A DNA stretch of 64,000 nt from NCBI GenBank assembly GCA_031266555.1, contig JAISAU010000007.1, positions 1 to 64,000 of the forward strand, read 5' to 3'. The notes under the pieces are model-generated. The model searched no databases and was not told the DNA's origin. It worked only from the letters and a program-made list of their open reading frames with translations. Positions 55,162-64,000 of the stretch are shown here, in pieces. Made by a program: the position numbers and the translations under genes. Each line of letters opens with the position of its first letter. Position 1 is the stretch's first letter. Source of the stretch: Campylobacteraceae bacterium (GTDB lineage: Bacteria > Campylobacterota > Campylobacteria > Campylobacterales > Campylobacteraceae).

Positions 55162-56595
55162 ATGCCAAATGACACAACAAATAATACGGTCAGAATTGGA
55201 GTGTTCTTCGACGGAACCGGAGCGCATAAAGATAATGATATAAAGATAGGTGACGGAGTGTTAACAAATGTCGGTAAGCTTTATGAGTTGTACGAAAAAG
55301 AATTTACCTCTCTTTATGAACCAGGAGTAGGAACAATACCATTAACTGACGAACAAATTCAAGCCATAAAGGAAGGAAAAGCCGAAAGAATGGATTATTA
55401 TGGCAAATCCGATATGGCGTTTGGATCTGGAGCAAAAAATATATCCGAAAATATGATGGGGCAAATTAACGAAAAGATAAACAAGATTAGGGAAACAAAC
55501 CCAAATGCCCAAATCCTTGTAGATGTTTACGGTTTCAGTAGAGGTGCCGCGATAGCGAGAGATTTTATGAACAGTTTCAATGAAAAATACAAAAACGATA
55601 ACAATGCGAATATTGATTTTGCGGGACTTTATGACACAGTAGCTTCCGTCGGAACAAAGCATAATATATTTAACGGGGGACTAAACTTAAACCTAAATGA
55701 ACACAGCGCCAATAAAATAGTTCAATTTACCGCAAAAAATGAGTTAAGAACCAACTTTCCTCTTCACTCTTTGAAAGATAAAGACAGCGATATTCCAAAT
55801 AATATTGTAGAAAAAAGTATTTATGGAGCTCATGCGGACGTTGGTGGAGGATACGCAAATATATATCACGACAATATCATAAAAGAGCAAGGAACTGTTA
55901 ATTACATAGGCGAGATCGACAAAGCAAGAAAAATAGAGAATTTATGCGAAGACGCTAAAGATAAAAATTACGAAAGAGTTATAGTTTCCGAAAACGACTC
56001 TCTTGGATTTGTCAATTATCAATGTGTTCAAAAAGAAGAGAAAACAAACGAATTGGGCATAGTTGGGCTGCACGCGATGATGCAAGAAATTTCAAATCAT
56101 GAAATAAAATTTAAAGACTTAGACTCTTTCAATGAAAAGTATCCTTTACCCGAACAATTTCAAGAGTATGCAAACGCTATTTCCAACAACGAAGATATAA
56201 GCAGATACGAAAACAATTTAAAAGGTTATATAAGCCAATCGGGAAGAAGTTTGTTTCCAGGAATAGACGATGTAAAAGAAGATAGCTTTTTGATACATTT
56301 GGTGAATGCCAAAAGAGATGAAAGAGAAGTATTTAACAATAATCCAGATAAAGCTGTTAGCAATAACGCTTTAGCTGAACAAGAACAACAGTATGACGCT
56401 TTGATTGGGCAAGAATCAATTGAAGAGCCTACCTTAATGGAGTTAATGGAAGCCACAACAGGGCATTTGAGCGATAAAGAGATAGGGGAGAGTAAAATCG
56501 AATTTGAGAAGCTTGAAAGAGAGTATAAAGAGCAACAACAAACGTTATCCGAAAAGAGCAATAGTGATGACAATATAAGAAGAATGGGAGATTAG
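55162..56595 (+). CDS. DUF2235 / Tle1-like phospholipase
   Basis: 477-residue alpha/beta hydrolase of the type VI lipase effector (Tle1-like, DUF2235) family. N-terminal VFFDGTGAHKD (residues 14-24), nucleophile Ser126 in YGFSRGAA, catalytic Asp158 in LYDTVASVG and His224 in GAHADVGGGY complete the triad. The C-terminal 100 residues are charged and coiled-coil-like. No signal peptide, as expected for a secreted effector. An AAGGAG site precedes the ATG. No T6SS structural gene lies in the window, so delivery is unproven. Confidence 0.88.
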   Translation: MPNDTTNNTVRIGVFFDGTGAHKDNDIKIGDGVLTNVGKLYELYEKEFTSLYEPGVGTIPLTDEQIQAIKEGKAERMDYYGKSDMAFGSGAKNISENMMGQINEKINKIRETNPNAQILVDVYGFSRGAAIARDFMNSFNEKYKNDNNANIDFAGLYDTVASVGTKHNIFNGGLNLNLNEHSANKIVQFTAKNELRTNFPLHSLKDKDSDIPNNIVEKSIYGAHADVGGGYANIYHDNIIKEQGTVNYIGEIDKARKIENLCEDAKDKNYERVIVSENDSLGFVNYQCVQKEEKTNELGIVGLHAMMQEISNHEIKFKDLDSFNEKYPLPEQFQEYANAISNNEDISRYENNLKGYISQSGRSLFPGIDDVKEDSFLIHLVNAKRDEREVFNNNPDKAVSNNALAEQEQQYDALIGQESIEEPTLMELMEATTGHLSDKEIGESKIEFEKLEREYKEQQQTLSEKSNSDDNIRRMGD

Positions 56596-57079
56596 CGAAT
56601 AGCTTAAAAATTAAGTACATGTAATAAATTTTTACCGCACTTTTACATGTGAAACCAAAAATCTTAAATATTATCAACAGAAACAGGTTAAGATCATAAG
56701 CTAAGCTTCACATGTAAATGGTTTTGTTGATAGTAGGTTTGCGCATAAACCTTACATGTAGATAACTTATTGATGGTTACCTTGCAAGCCATACATGTAA
56801 GATAACCGTATCAAAAACTAAGTTCACGCAAAAAACTTTACATGTAAAGAAATTTTTGAGCAAAAAGAGACGTTGTTTTAGCTAAACTTATACAACAAAA
56901 GTCTTACATGTAAAGGTGCGGGTTGCGAAAATAAAACTTGCATAAAAGATCTTACATGTAACAAACTCGTGATATGTTATTTTATTGTTCGTTGTTTTTG
57001 TTTAATATATCGCGCTAATTTTTGACGCTTTTATTTATTATTGTTTGTTGAGGAAAAAAATTGATTAAAGAGCTTTACG
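56596..57079. repeat. Array of eight TACATGTA-type palindromes
   Basis: Gene-free 484 bp. Exact TACATGTA at 56616, 56753, 56792, 56839, 56905 and 56953, with one-base variants at 56644 and 56709, spaced 28-66 bp. The flanks are partly shared: CATAAA or CAAAAA-like bases before, and TAGATAAC or TAAGATAAC after, two of the sites. Confidence 0.85.
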
Positions 57080-58042
57080 ATGAAATTATTACTTAAAAAG
57101 ATGGGTTATATCGTATTTATGCTGCTTATAATCAGCATTATATCTTTTGGAGCTATTCATCTTGCTCCGAACTCTTTTTTCGCGAGCGGTGAGTTAAATC
57201 CGAATATTACGCTTGAAAGTATTGAAAGATTAAAAACGGTTTACGGACTTGACAAGCCTTTATTTGCGCAATATTTTTCGTGGCTTAAAGCTATTTTGAT
57301 GCTGGATTTTGGTATCTCTTTCGCGAGCGGAAAAAGTGTGAGCGATGAGATATTGTCGCGTATTCCTATTACACTTTTGATCAACGTGATAAGTCTCGTT
57401 TTTATTTTTTGCATATCCGTATATTTTGGTATCAAATCTGCCATCAAAGAGGGCGGCGCGTATGATTATGCAATAAAGCAAATCTCTCTTGTAAGTTACG
57501 CTATGCCATCATTTTACCTATCTCTTTTGTTGGTGATTTTTTTTAGCGTATATCTTGGATGGTTTCCGATAAGCGGGTTAAATTCGGCATATACTCAAAT
57601 TCCGCGATGGCTTGATAGCGCGTGGCATTTGGTTTTGCCGATAACAGTTATGATTTTTGGCGGGATAGGAAGTATGATTTTGTACGTTAGAGGACTTACC
57701 GTATCAATACTTAAAAGCGATTATTTTTTCTTTGCGAAAGCCAGAGGTATAAAAGGAAATAGACTTTTAAAATATATTGTAGTGCCAAATCTCATGCCGC
57801 CTCTCATCACGATACTTGGACTGTCGCTTCCCGGACTTATCGGAGGTAGCGTTATATTAGAATCCATATTTTCAATAAACGGAATGGGACTTTTATTTTA
57901 TCAAAGCGCGCTTGCTCGCGATTATCCCGTAATTATGGGTATTTTGGTCATCTCCTCATTTTTGACTCTTTTTGGAAATATGTTGGCTGATTTGTGGTTA
58001 ACGGCGATAAATCCGCACTTTAAAAAAGCAAAAAGAGATTAA
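57080..58042 (+). CDS. ABC transporter permease, DppB/OppB type
   Basis: 320 residues, six transmembrane helices, binding-protein-dependent transport domain with the EAA-like loop AKARGIKGNRLLKYIVVPN (about residues 218-236). N-terminal segments match peptide/nickel permeases (LDKPLFAQYFSWL). A second permease, ATPases and binding protein are not adjacent, so the substrate (peptide, nickel or other) is open. It follows the TACATGTA array and is convergent with the next gene. Confidence 0.85.
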   Translation: MKLLLKKMGYIVFMLLIISIISFGAIHLAPNSFFASGELNPNITLESIERLKTVYGLDKPLFAQYFSWLKAILMLDFGISFASGKSVSDEILSRIPITLLINVISLVFIFCISVYFGIKSAIKEGGAYDYAIKQISLVSYAMPSFYLSLLLVIFFSVYLGWFPISGLNSAYTQIPRWLDSAWHLVLPITVMIFGGIGSMILYVRGLTVSILKSDYFFFAKARGIKGNRLLKYIVVPNLMPPLITILGLSLPGLIGGSVILESIFSINGMGLLFYQSALARDYPVIMGILVISSFLTLFGNMLADLWLTAINPHFKKAKRD

Positions 58043-58047
58043 CGATA

Positions 58048-58761
58048 CTATAAATCAAACAAACTTCTAGTCTGTTTCGCTTTTTTTTGAGATGTTGGTG
58101 ATTTTTTTGTTTTAGTCGCTTTGTTTTGTGTCGGCTCTATGATTTCATCATTATTCGTGTTCTCGCCTTTATCTTGTTTTTCATCCGAAAACTCACTGTT
58201 TTCCTCTACATGTAAGGCGTTATTTTCAATATCAATATTTTTTACGTTTGCGCGCGGAAATAATTTCACTTTTACAAATATAAAAAAAGCGGCTATTAGA
58301 GCAGCCAAAAATATGGCTACATAGAGTAAAGCATCTAATATATATGCGACAATACTTTCATTATTAGCGCCGTTTGCTATGGCTTCTATCGTAATGGGGA
58401 TTGATTTTGGCGTTAAGCTTATGCGAATTTCATTTGTGTTGTTTGAGATGAGCGCGTCGTAAGTTTGTTCGCTTTTTACAATCAAGCGAGATTCGTTCGC
58501 GCTCAATTGGCTTAATTTTATATACTCTATATTTGGAGAGTTTCGCTGATTTTGCGCGGATAATTTTACTCCAAGACCTTTAATGACGAATATCATCTCT
58601 TCATCGCTGTTTTTTTGCTCTATCAAACCTTCCCAATTGCCCTCAAACGACAAAACTACTTCAGCGTTTCCAGTCTCGTTTTCTTGAATTTCATAACTTA
58701 AGATATTTGCCGCCAATAGCGGTAAAGAGATGAAAATAAGCGATAATAAAAAGCAACGCAT
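58048..58761 (-). CDS. Exported membrane protein, AMIN-like N-terminus
   Basis: 237 residues: signal peptide (FLLSLIFISLPLLAAN), a periplasmic beta-rich part of about 110 residues (YEIQENETGNAEVVLSFEG, reminiscent of AMIN domains that bind peptidoglycan), one transmembrane helix (about 138-160) and a lysine-rich cytoplasmic tail. Not a named family as far as I can tell. Divergent from uvrA. Confidence 0.75.
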   Translation of the reverse strand: MRCFLLSLIFISLPLLAANILSYEIQENETGNAEVVLSFEGNWEGLIEQKNSDEEMIFVIKGLGVKLSAQNQRNSPNIEYIKLSQLSANESRLIVKSEQTYDALISNNTNEIRISLTPKSIPITIEAIANGANNESIVAYILDALLYVAIFLAALIAAFFIFVKVKLFPRANVKNIDIENNALHVEENSEFSDEKQDKGENTNNDEIIEPTQNKATKTKKSPTSQKKAKQTRSLFDL

Positions 58762-58854
58762 ACGCTCTCCTTAAAGGATATGAATTATTTTATACATCAT
58801 AATACATTAAGAGCCTTTAAGATAAAATAATAGGCTTTTAATATAGGAATAATT

Positions 58855-61671
58855 GTGAACACCATAAAGATTTACGGCGCGAAAGAGAATAACTTAAAAT
58901 CAATTAATTTAGAGATACCCAAAAATAAACTGATAGTTTTTACAGGAATTTCAGGAAGCGGAAAAAGTACGCTTGCTTTTGATACGCTTTATGCCGAAGG
59001 ACAAAGACGTTATATAGAATCTCTCTCTTCATACGCGAGACAATTTTTAGATAGAGTAGGAAAACCGGACGTTGATAAGATAGAAGGACTGACACCAGCT
59101 ATCGCGATAGACCAAAAGACTACCAGCAAAAATCCTCGCTCAACAGTTGGAACAATCACGGAAATTTATGATTATTTGAGACTTTTGTATGCCAGAGTAG
59201 GACATCAATACTGTTATCAATGCGGTAAGCCGATATCAAAAATGTCAAGCGCCGATATCATTGAGCAAGTTTTAAAACTTCCCGAAAACGCGACGCTCGT
59301 TATAACATCTCCTCTTGTGCGCGAAAGAAAAGGCACGTTTGCTGATATGATAGAGTCTTTAAGGCTCGAAGGGTACGTTCGAGCAATGATAGACGGCGTA
59401 ATGGTGCGGCTTGATGAGGAGATAGAACTTTCAAAAACCAAAAAACATACGATAAAAGTTGTTATAGATCGCGTTATCATGAAAGAGGAAAATAAAGAGC
59501 GAATAGCTTCCAGCGTTGAGAAGGCTTTGGAAAAAAGTTTTGACGAAGTGGAGATAGAGATACCAAACGCGAAAGATATAGGATATCCAAAAGATATTAT
59601 CCATTTTAGCGAGCATTTGGCTTGTTTTGATTGTAAAATAAGTTTTAATCCTTTGGAACCTTTATCTTTTTCATTTAATTCTCCAAAAGGCGCTTGTCCT
59701 TCTTGCGACGGTCTTGGCATAAAATACGCTTTGGACATGAGTAAGATTATAAACGAAGATTTGAATATAGAAGACGGTGCGGTAAAAATACTTTACGGTT
59801 TTAATAAAAGCTTTTATTATAAATTTTTGATGGCGTTTTGCAAAAGCGAAAATATAGATACAACCATTCCATTTGGCGAACTTAAAGAGTATGAAAAAAA
59901 AGCTATTTTACATGGACGAACCGAAGCTGTGGAGTTTTTTTGGAAACATCATAAAATAAGTAAAAAGTTTGACGGTATAATGCAAATCGCATACGACATG
60001 ATAAAAGACGAACAGATTTTAAGCGAATATATGAGTGAAAAAGTATGCGATAAATGCGGCGGTTTCAGACTAAATCAAGAGTCTTTGGCGGTCAAAGTAG
60101 CCGATAAAAGAATTTCCGATGTGCTTATAATGCCGATAGAAAATTCAGTCGATTTTTTTGCAGATGAGCAAAATTTCAAATATTTTAACACGCAAGAACA
60201 TATGATAGCCGTGCCGATTTTAAAAGAGATAAACGAAAGATTGCGTTTTTTGCATGATGTCGGATTAGGATACTTAACGCTTGGACGAGACGCTAGAACA
60301 ATAAGCGGCGGAGAAGCGCAAAGAATAAGAATAGCTTCTCAAATAGGAAGCGGACTTACCGGAGTTATGTATGTGTTGGATGAGCCCAGTATCGGACTTC
60401 ATGAAAGAGATACGTTAAAGCTTATAAAAACTCTTAAAGCTTTGCAAGAAAAAGGCAATACACTGATAGTTGTGGAGCATGACAAAGAGACTATCAATAA
60501 TGCCGATTTTGTCGTGGACATAGGTCCGTATGCCGGAAAACTCGGAGGAGAAGTCGTATTTAGCGGCAAACTTTCGGAATTCCAAAAAAGCGATACGTTG
60601 ACAGCTGAGTATTTAAACGGCAAAAGGGTTATAAATTATCAGGAAAATAGAGAACAAAACAGGTGGATTGTTTTAAAAAATGTCAATATAAATAATATTC
60701 GCGATCTCAATGTCAAAATTCCGCTTGGAAATTTAGTGGCAATAACTGGCGTAAGTGGCAGCGGGAAAAGTTCATTGATACTTCAAACTCTTCTTCCGGT
60801 CGCGAAAGAGCTGTTAAATCATTCCAGAAAGATAAAAAAAGTAGCGGGCGTAGAGTGTGAGGGGCTGGAACAACTTGATAAAGTTATATATCTTGACCAA
60901 AGTCCTATAGGCAGAACCCCAAGAAGCAATCCCGCCACATACACAGGACTTATGGACGAGGTAAGAGCGCTTTTCGCGAAAACCAAAGAAGCGAAGATAA
61001 GAGGTTATAAAGTAGGGCGGTTTTCGTTCAACGTTAAAGGCGGCAGATGCGAAAAATGTCAAGGTGACGGCGAGATAAAGATAGAGATGCATTTTTTACC
61101 CGATATTATGGTTAAATGTGACATATGCAACGGTAAAAGATACAACGCTCAAACTTTAGAGATCAAGTATAAGAACAAGTCAATTTCCGACGTTTTGGAT
61201 ATGAGTGTTGACGAAGCGGCTGAGTTTTTTTCCGCTATTCCAAAATTTCACCAGATTTTAAAAACGCTTCAAGACGTTGGACTTGGATATATTACGCTTG
61301 GCCAAAATGCCACAACTTTAAGCGGCGGAGAGGCGCAGAGGATAAAACTCTCAAAAGAACTTAGCCGAAGAGATACCGGCAAGACACTTTATATTTTGGA
61401 CGAGCCTACAACGGGACTTCATTTTGCGGATGTGGATAAATTAGTGCGTGTGCTTCATCGTCTAACTTCGCTTGGAAATTCGGTTTTAGTGGTAGAACAC
61501 AATATGGATGTTATTAAAAATGCTGATTTTATCATAGATATGGGACCTGATGGCGGCAGTAAAGGCGGTAAAATCGTAGACAGCGCGCCTCCTTTAAAAC
61601 TTGCCGAAAACTATAAAAAAACCGGTAGTTATACGGGAGAATTTTTAGCGTATGAATTTGGAATAGCGTAG
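58855..61671 (+). CDS. uvrA: Excinuclease ABC subunit A
   Basis: Damage-recognition ATPase of nucleotide excision repair. Two ABC modules are seen: Walker A GISGSGKSTLAF (about 31-42) and GVSGSGKSSLIL, signatures SGGEAQRIRIA and LSGGEAQRIKLS, and zinc-finger pairs CYQCGKPI, CFDCKISF, CDKCGG and CEKCQGDG / CDICNGKRY. Length 938. GTG start at 58855. uvrB and uvrC are not in the window. Confidence 0.98.
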   Translation: MNTIKIYGAKENNLKSINLEIPKNKLIVFTGISGSGKSTLAFDTLYAEGQRRYIESLSSYARQFLDRVGKPDVDKIEGLTPAIAIDQKTTSKNPRSTVGTITEIYDYLRLLYARVGHQYCYQCGKPISKMSSADIIEQVLKLPENATLVITSPLVRERKGTFADMIESLRLEGYVRAMIDGVMVRLDEEIELSKTKKHTIKVVIDRVIMKEENKERIASSVEKALEKSFDEVEIEIPNAKDIGYPKDIIHFSEHLACFDCKISFNPLEPLSFSFNSPKGACPSCDGLGIKYALDMSKIINEDLNIEDGAVKILYGFNKSFYYKFLMAFCKSENIDTTIPFGELKEYEKKAILHGRTEAVEFFWKHHKISKKFDGIMQIAYDMIKDEQILSEYMSEKVCDKCGGFRLNQESLAVKVADKRISDVLIMPIENSVDFFADEQNFKYFNTQEHMIAVPILKEINERLRFLHDVGLGYLTLGRDARTISGGEAQRIRIASQIGSGLTGVMYVLDEPSIGLHERDTLKLIKTLKALQEKGNTLIVVEHDKETINNADFVVDIGPYAGKLGGEVVFSGKLSEFQKSDTLTAEYLNGKRVINYQENREQNRWIVLKNVNINNIRDLNVKIPLGNLVAITGVSGSGKSSLILQTLLPVAKELLNHSRKIKKVAGVECEGLEQLDKVIYLDQSPIGRTPRSNPATYTGLMDEVRALFAKTKEAKIRGYKVGRFSFNVKGGRCEKCQGDGEIKIEMHFLPDIMVKCDICNGKRYNAQTLEIKYKNKSISDVLDMSVDEAAEFFSAIPKFHQILKTLQDVGLGYITLGQNATTLSGGEAQRIKLSKELSRRDTGKTLYILDEPTTGLHFADVDKLVRVLHRLTSLGNSVLVVEHNMDVIKNADFIIDMGPDGGSKGGKIVDSAPPLKLAENYKKTGSYTGEFLAYEFGIA

Positions 61672-61712
61672 AATTTGTATTAAAATTTTATGTTTACATG
61701 TAAGAGTTTGAT

Positions 61713-61718
61713 TATAAT
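61713..61718 (+). promoter_or_regulatory. -10 box of polA
   Basis: TATAAT within the palindrome GATTATAATC, 36 nt before the GTG start of polA and just after a TACATGTA (61695-61702). Confidence 0.5.
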
Positions 61719-61753
61719 CAGCTACGACGTAATTTAATAAATTAGGATAAAGA

Positions 61754-64000
61754 GTGAAAACCATAACCATAATTGATACTTTCGGATTTTTTTTTAGAAG
61801 TTATTACGCGCTGCCGAATTTAAAAAATTCAAAAGGAGAACCTACCGGACTATTGATGGGTTTTGCTAATTTTATACACTCGATAGAGAAAGATTACCCC
61901 TCTGATTATATACTGTTCGCGCTTGATAGCAAAGGCAAGACGTTTCGTCACGATATTGATGAAAATTATAAAGCGAACAGAGTTGAACCGCCTGAGGATT
62001 TAAGAAAGCAACTTCCCATCGCTATAGAGTGGATTAAAAAAATGGGATTTGCCGAATACTCAAAAGAGGGTTATGAAGCGGACGACGTCATAGCTTCAAT
62101 GGTGAAATTTGCAAAAAACAGCGATTTAAGAGTGCGAATTGTTACGCACGATAAGGATTTGTATCAGTTAATAGACGATGGTAAAGTCACTATATTTGAA
62201 CCTGTCAAAAAGATAGAGATAGGCGAAAAAGGGTGCTTTGACAAGTTTGGATTGCCGCCTTCAAAAATTAGAGACTATTTGGCGCTTACCGGCGACGCGT
62301 CCGATAATATTCCCGGAGTTAAAGGCATAGGGCCGGTGGGAGCGAGAAAGCTTTTAAGCGAATTTGGCGATATAAAAAATATATATGAAAATATAGATAA
62401 AGTGAGAAACGAAAGGATTAAAGAGCTTTTAAAAGAGGGTCGGCAAAGCGCGTTTATAAGCTTAAAACTTACCGCGCTTGACGACTCTTTGGACGTTTAT
62501 GAAAAACTTGAAAAGTTTCAATTCCCGGTTGATGAACCGCTGCTTGCGATAAAAGACGAATTGCTTGAAAATAGTATGCATACTATCTTAAATCGCGTTA
62601 GTGTAAAAAAGAGACAAGAGGTTTTGAGTTTTGAAGCTATTTTGCTTGACAGCAGAGAAAAACTTTTTGAAGTCGTAGACAAAATCCCGCAAAGCGCGCT
62701 TTTAGCGTTTGATACCGAAACAAACTCTTTGGATTCGAGAAACGCCGATATTATCGGATTTTCATTTTGTTTTGAAGAAGATAGAGCTTATTATGTGCCT
62801 ATCGCGCACTTTTATCTTGGAGTCGGCGAGCAAGTAAGCAAAAGCGACGCCAAAGAAGCGCTTCGTAAACTCTTTGAGCGCAAAATTATAGGTCAAAATA
62901 TCAAATTTGACATGAACGTTATATCTAATAATTTTGATTTAAAGATAGATATTTATGCTGACACTATGATAATGGCATGGCTTTTAAGTTCCGAATATAG
63001 CGTTAGTATGGACTCTTTGGCAAAAAGACTTTTAAATTATACTACTGTGAAATTTTCCGAGATTGTACAAAAAAAATCTACTTTTGCCGACGTTGATATA
63101 AAAACGGCTTGCGATTATGCCGCGGAAGACGCGTGGGTGACGCTTAAGCTATTCCATAAATTAAAAGATTTGCTTGAGCCAAAACTTCTTGAGATAGCAA
63201 GACATGTAGAGTTTTTGTTCATAGAAATTTTAAGAGATATGGAAAACGAGGGTATAAAAGTAGATACGGATTATTTGTCAAAATTGCTTCAAAAAAGCGA
63301 AAGTGCTATCGGAGAACTCACTAAAGAGATTTATAAACTATGCGACAGAGAGTTTAACATAAATTCGCCTCAGCAAATGGGTAATATTTTATTTGAGCAT
63401 TTAGGTCTAAAAGCATATAAAAAGACGAAAATCGGCTATAGCACAGATGAAAATGTTTTAAGCGAACTTGTAAAAGAACACCCTGTAGTTGAAAAACTTT
63501 TGGAGTATAGGGAACTTTATAAATTAAAATCCACATACATAGAGCCGCTCTTAAAACTTGGACTTTCAGATAAAAATTCGCGCGTGCGCACAAGTTTTTT
63601 GCAGACAGGAACATCTACGGGAAGACTTAGTTCAAAAGAGCCGAATTTGCAAAATATTCCGGTCAGAACCGAGCTTGGCAAAGAGGTAAGAGCGGCGTTT
63701 ATAGCAAAAGAGGGATTTAAACTCATAGGTATTGATTATTCGCAAATAGAGCTTAGGCTTTTAGCGCATTTTAGTTTGGACGAAGCTTTGGTAAACGCTT
63801 TTATGGGGGATAAAGATATCCATTTTGAGACTGCCGTTAAGCTTTTCGGCGAAAACGCCAAGAGTATGAGAAACGTTGCGAAAAGTATCAATTTTGGACT
63901 ATTATACGGTATGGGCGCTAGAAAATTAGCGCAAACCATTAATGTCTCTCAAACAGAAGCGAAAGGCTATATAGATAGCTATTTCGCCTCTTTTCCAACC
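61754..64000 (+). CDS. polA: DNA polymerase I (partial, 3' end outside window)
   Basis: 749 codons without a stop up to the window edge. The GTG start gives MKTITIIDTFGFFFRSYYALP, the typical N-terminus of the 5'-3' exonuclease domain (YEADDVIAS, HDKDLYQL, GDASDNIPGVKG). The 3'-5' proofreading domain keeps DTETNS and the YAAED motif, so it should be active. The polymerase domain begins at about residue 500 with STGRLSSKEPNLQNIP and IDYSQIELR (metal-binding Asp). Repairs gaps and removes RNA primers; next to uvrA, as in related genomes. Confidence 0.97.
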   Translation, partial: MKTITIIDTFGFFFRSYYALPNLKNSKGEPTGLLMGFANFIHSIEKDYPSDYILFALDSKGKTFRHDIDENYKANRVEPPEDLRKQLPIAIEWIKKMGFAEYSKEGYEADDVIASMVKFAKNSDLRVRIVTHDKDLYQLIDDGKVTIFEPVKKIEIGEKGCFDKFGLPPSKIRDYLALTGDASDNIPGVKGIGPVGARKLLSEFGDIKNIYENIDKVRNERIKELLKEGRQSAFISLKLTALDDSLDVYEKLEKFQFPVDEPLLAIKDELLENSMHTILNRVSVKKRQEVLSFEAILLDSREKLFEVVDKIPQSALLAFDTETNSLDSRNADIIGFSFCFEEDRAYYVPIAHFYLGVGEQVSKSDAKEALRKLFERKIIGQNIKFDMNVISNNFDLKIDIYADTMIMAWLLSSEYSVSMDSLAKRLLNYTTVKFSEIVQKKSTFADVDIKTACDYAAEDAWVTLKLFHKLKDLLEPKLLEIARHVEFLFIEILRDMENEGIKVDTDYLSKLLQKSESAIGELTKEIYKLCDREFNINSPQQMGNILFEHLGLKAYKKTKIGYSTDENVLSELVKEHPVVEKLLEYRELYKLKSTYIEPLLKLGLSDKNSRVRTSFLQTGTSTGRLSSKEPNLQNIPVRTELGKEVRAAFIAKEGFKLIGIDYSQIELRLLAHFSLDEALVNAFMGDKDIHFETAVKLFGENAKSMRNVAKSINFGLLYGMGARKLAQTINVSQTEAKGYIDSYFASFPT

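Noticed and set aside
56596-57079. CRISPR array of short repeats
   Set aside because: The shared unit is only about 8-14 bp and spacing varies from 28 to 66 bp, which does not fit a CRISPR repeat-spacer pattern.

Overview
The window is AT-rich chromosomal DNA from a member of the Campylobacterota (Epsilonproteobacteria). Four things point there. The block DUF2018 - polyprenyl synthase - hemA - proS - fxsA - hemC - ubiD follows the gene order I recall for Campylobacter jejuni. The hydABCDE-hypF and hypBCDEA [NiFe]-hydrogenase genes, a Helicobacter-type malate:quinone oxidoreductase and NikR are typical of the group. Several promoters are an extended -10 (TGnTATAAT) without a clear -35. I cannot name a genus. 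No rRNA, tRNA, CRISPR array, transposase or phage gene was seen.

Layout. 0.2-3.8 kb: DUF2400 protein, convergent with a sulfur operon metY - Rrf2 regulator - cysK that has a consensus promoter. 4.0-11.7 kb: heme, quinone and proline-tRNA housekeeping operon. 12.0-12.6 kb: orphan HTH-like protein. 13.1-21.2 kb: uptake hydrogenase operon hydA-B-C-D-hydE-hypF. 21.2-30.5 kb: an accessory stretch separating hypF from the other hyp genes. It holds seven short palindromic repeats, a 160-bp duplication, a probably phase-variable GLUG lipoprotein that is out of frame here, nikR, a small gene broken by an early in-frame stop, a frameshifted TPR lipoprotein, a 1012-residue TPR protein and a porin. 30.9-34.4 kb: hypB-C-D-E-A. 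34.6-43.0 kb: alpha-2-macroglobulin and PBP1C pair. 43.4-50.1 kb (minus strand): rsfS, dapE, ridA, MliC-like lipoprotein, amidotransferase, mqo, methyltransferase, pyk. 50.3-54.1 kb: gap-pgk-tpiA-fabI. 54.3-56.6 kb: lipoprotein plus Tle-type DUF2235 lipase. 57.1-64 kb: peptide-type ABC permease, an AMIN-like protein, uvrA and polA (cut by the window end).

How it fits together: the Hyd operon encodes a periplasmic H2-oxidising enzyme that feeds quinone through its cytochrome b. HypA-F insert the NiFe(CN)2CO cofactor, HydD trims the large subunit and NikR senses nickel. UbiD, the prenyl synthase and Mqo belong to the same quinone-based respiration. A2M, PBP1C and an MliC-like lysozyme inhibitor look like envelope repair and defence.

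The strongest unexplained signal is the palindrome TACATGTA. I count about 43 exact copies by eye where base composition predicts roughly two. Copies occur in all reading frames inside genes and cluster in intergenic regions, with eight exact or near copies in a row at 56.6-57.0 kb and a tandemly duplicated cluster behind pbpC at 43.0-43.4 kb.
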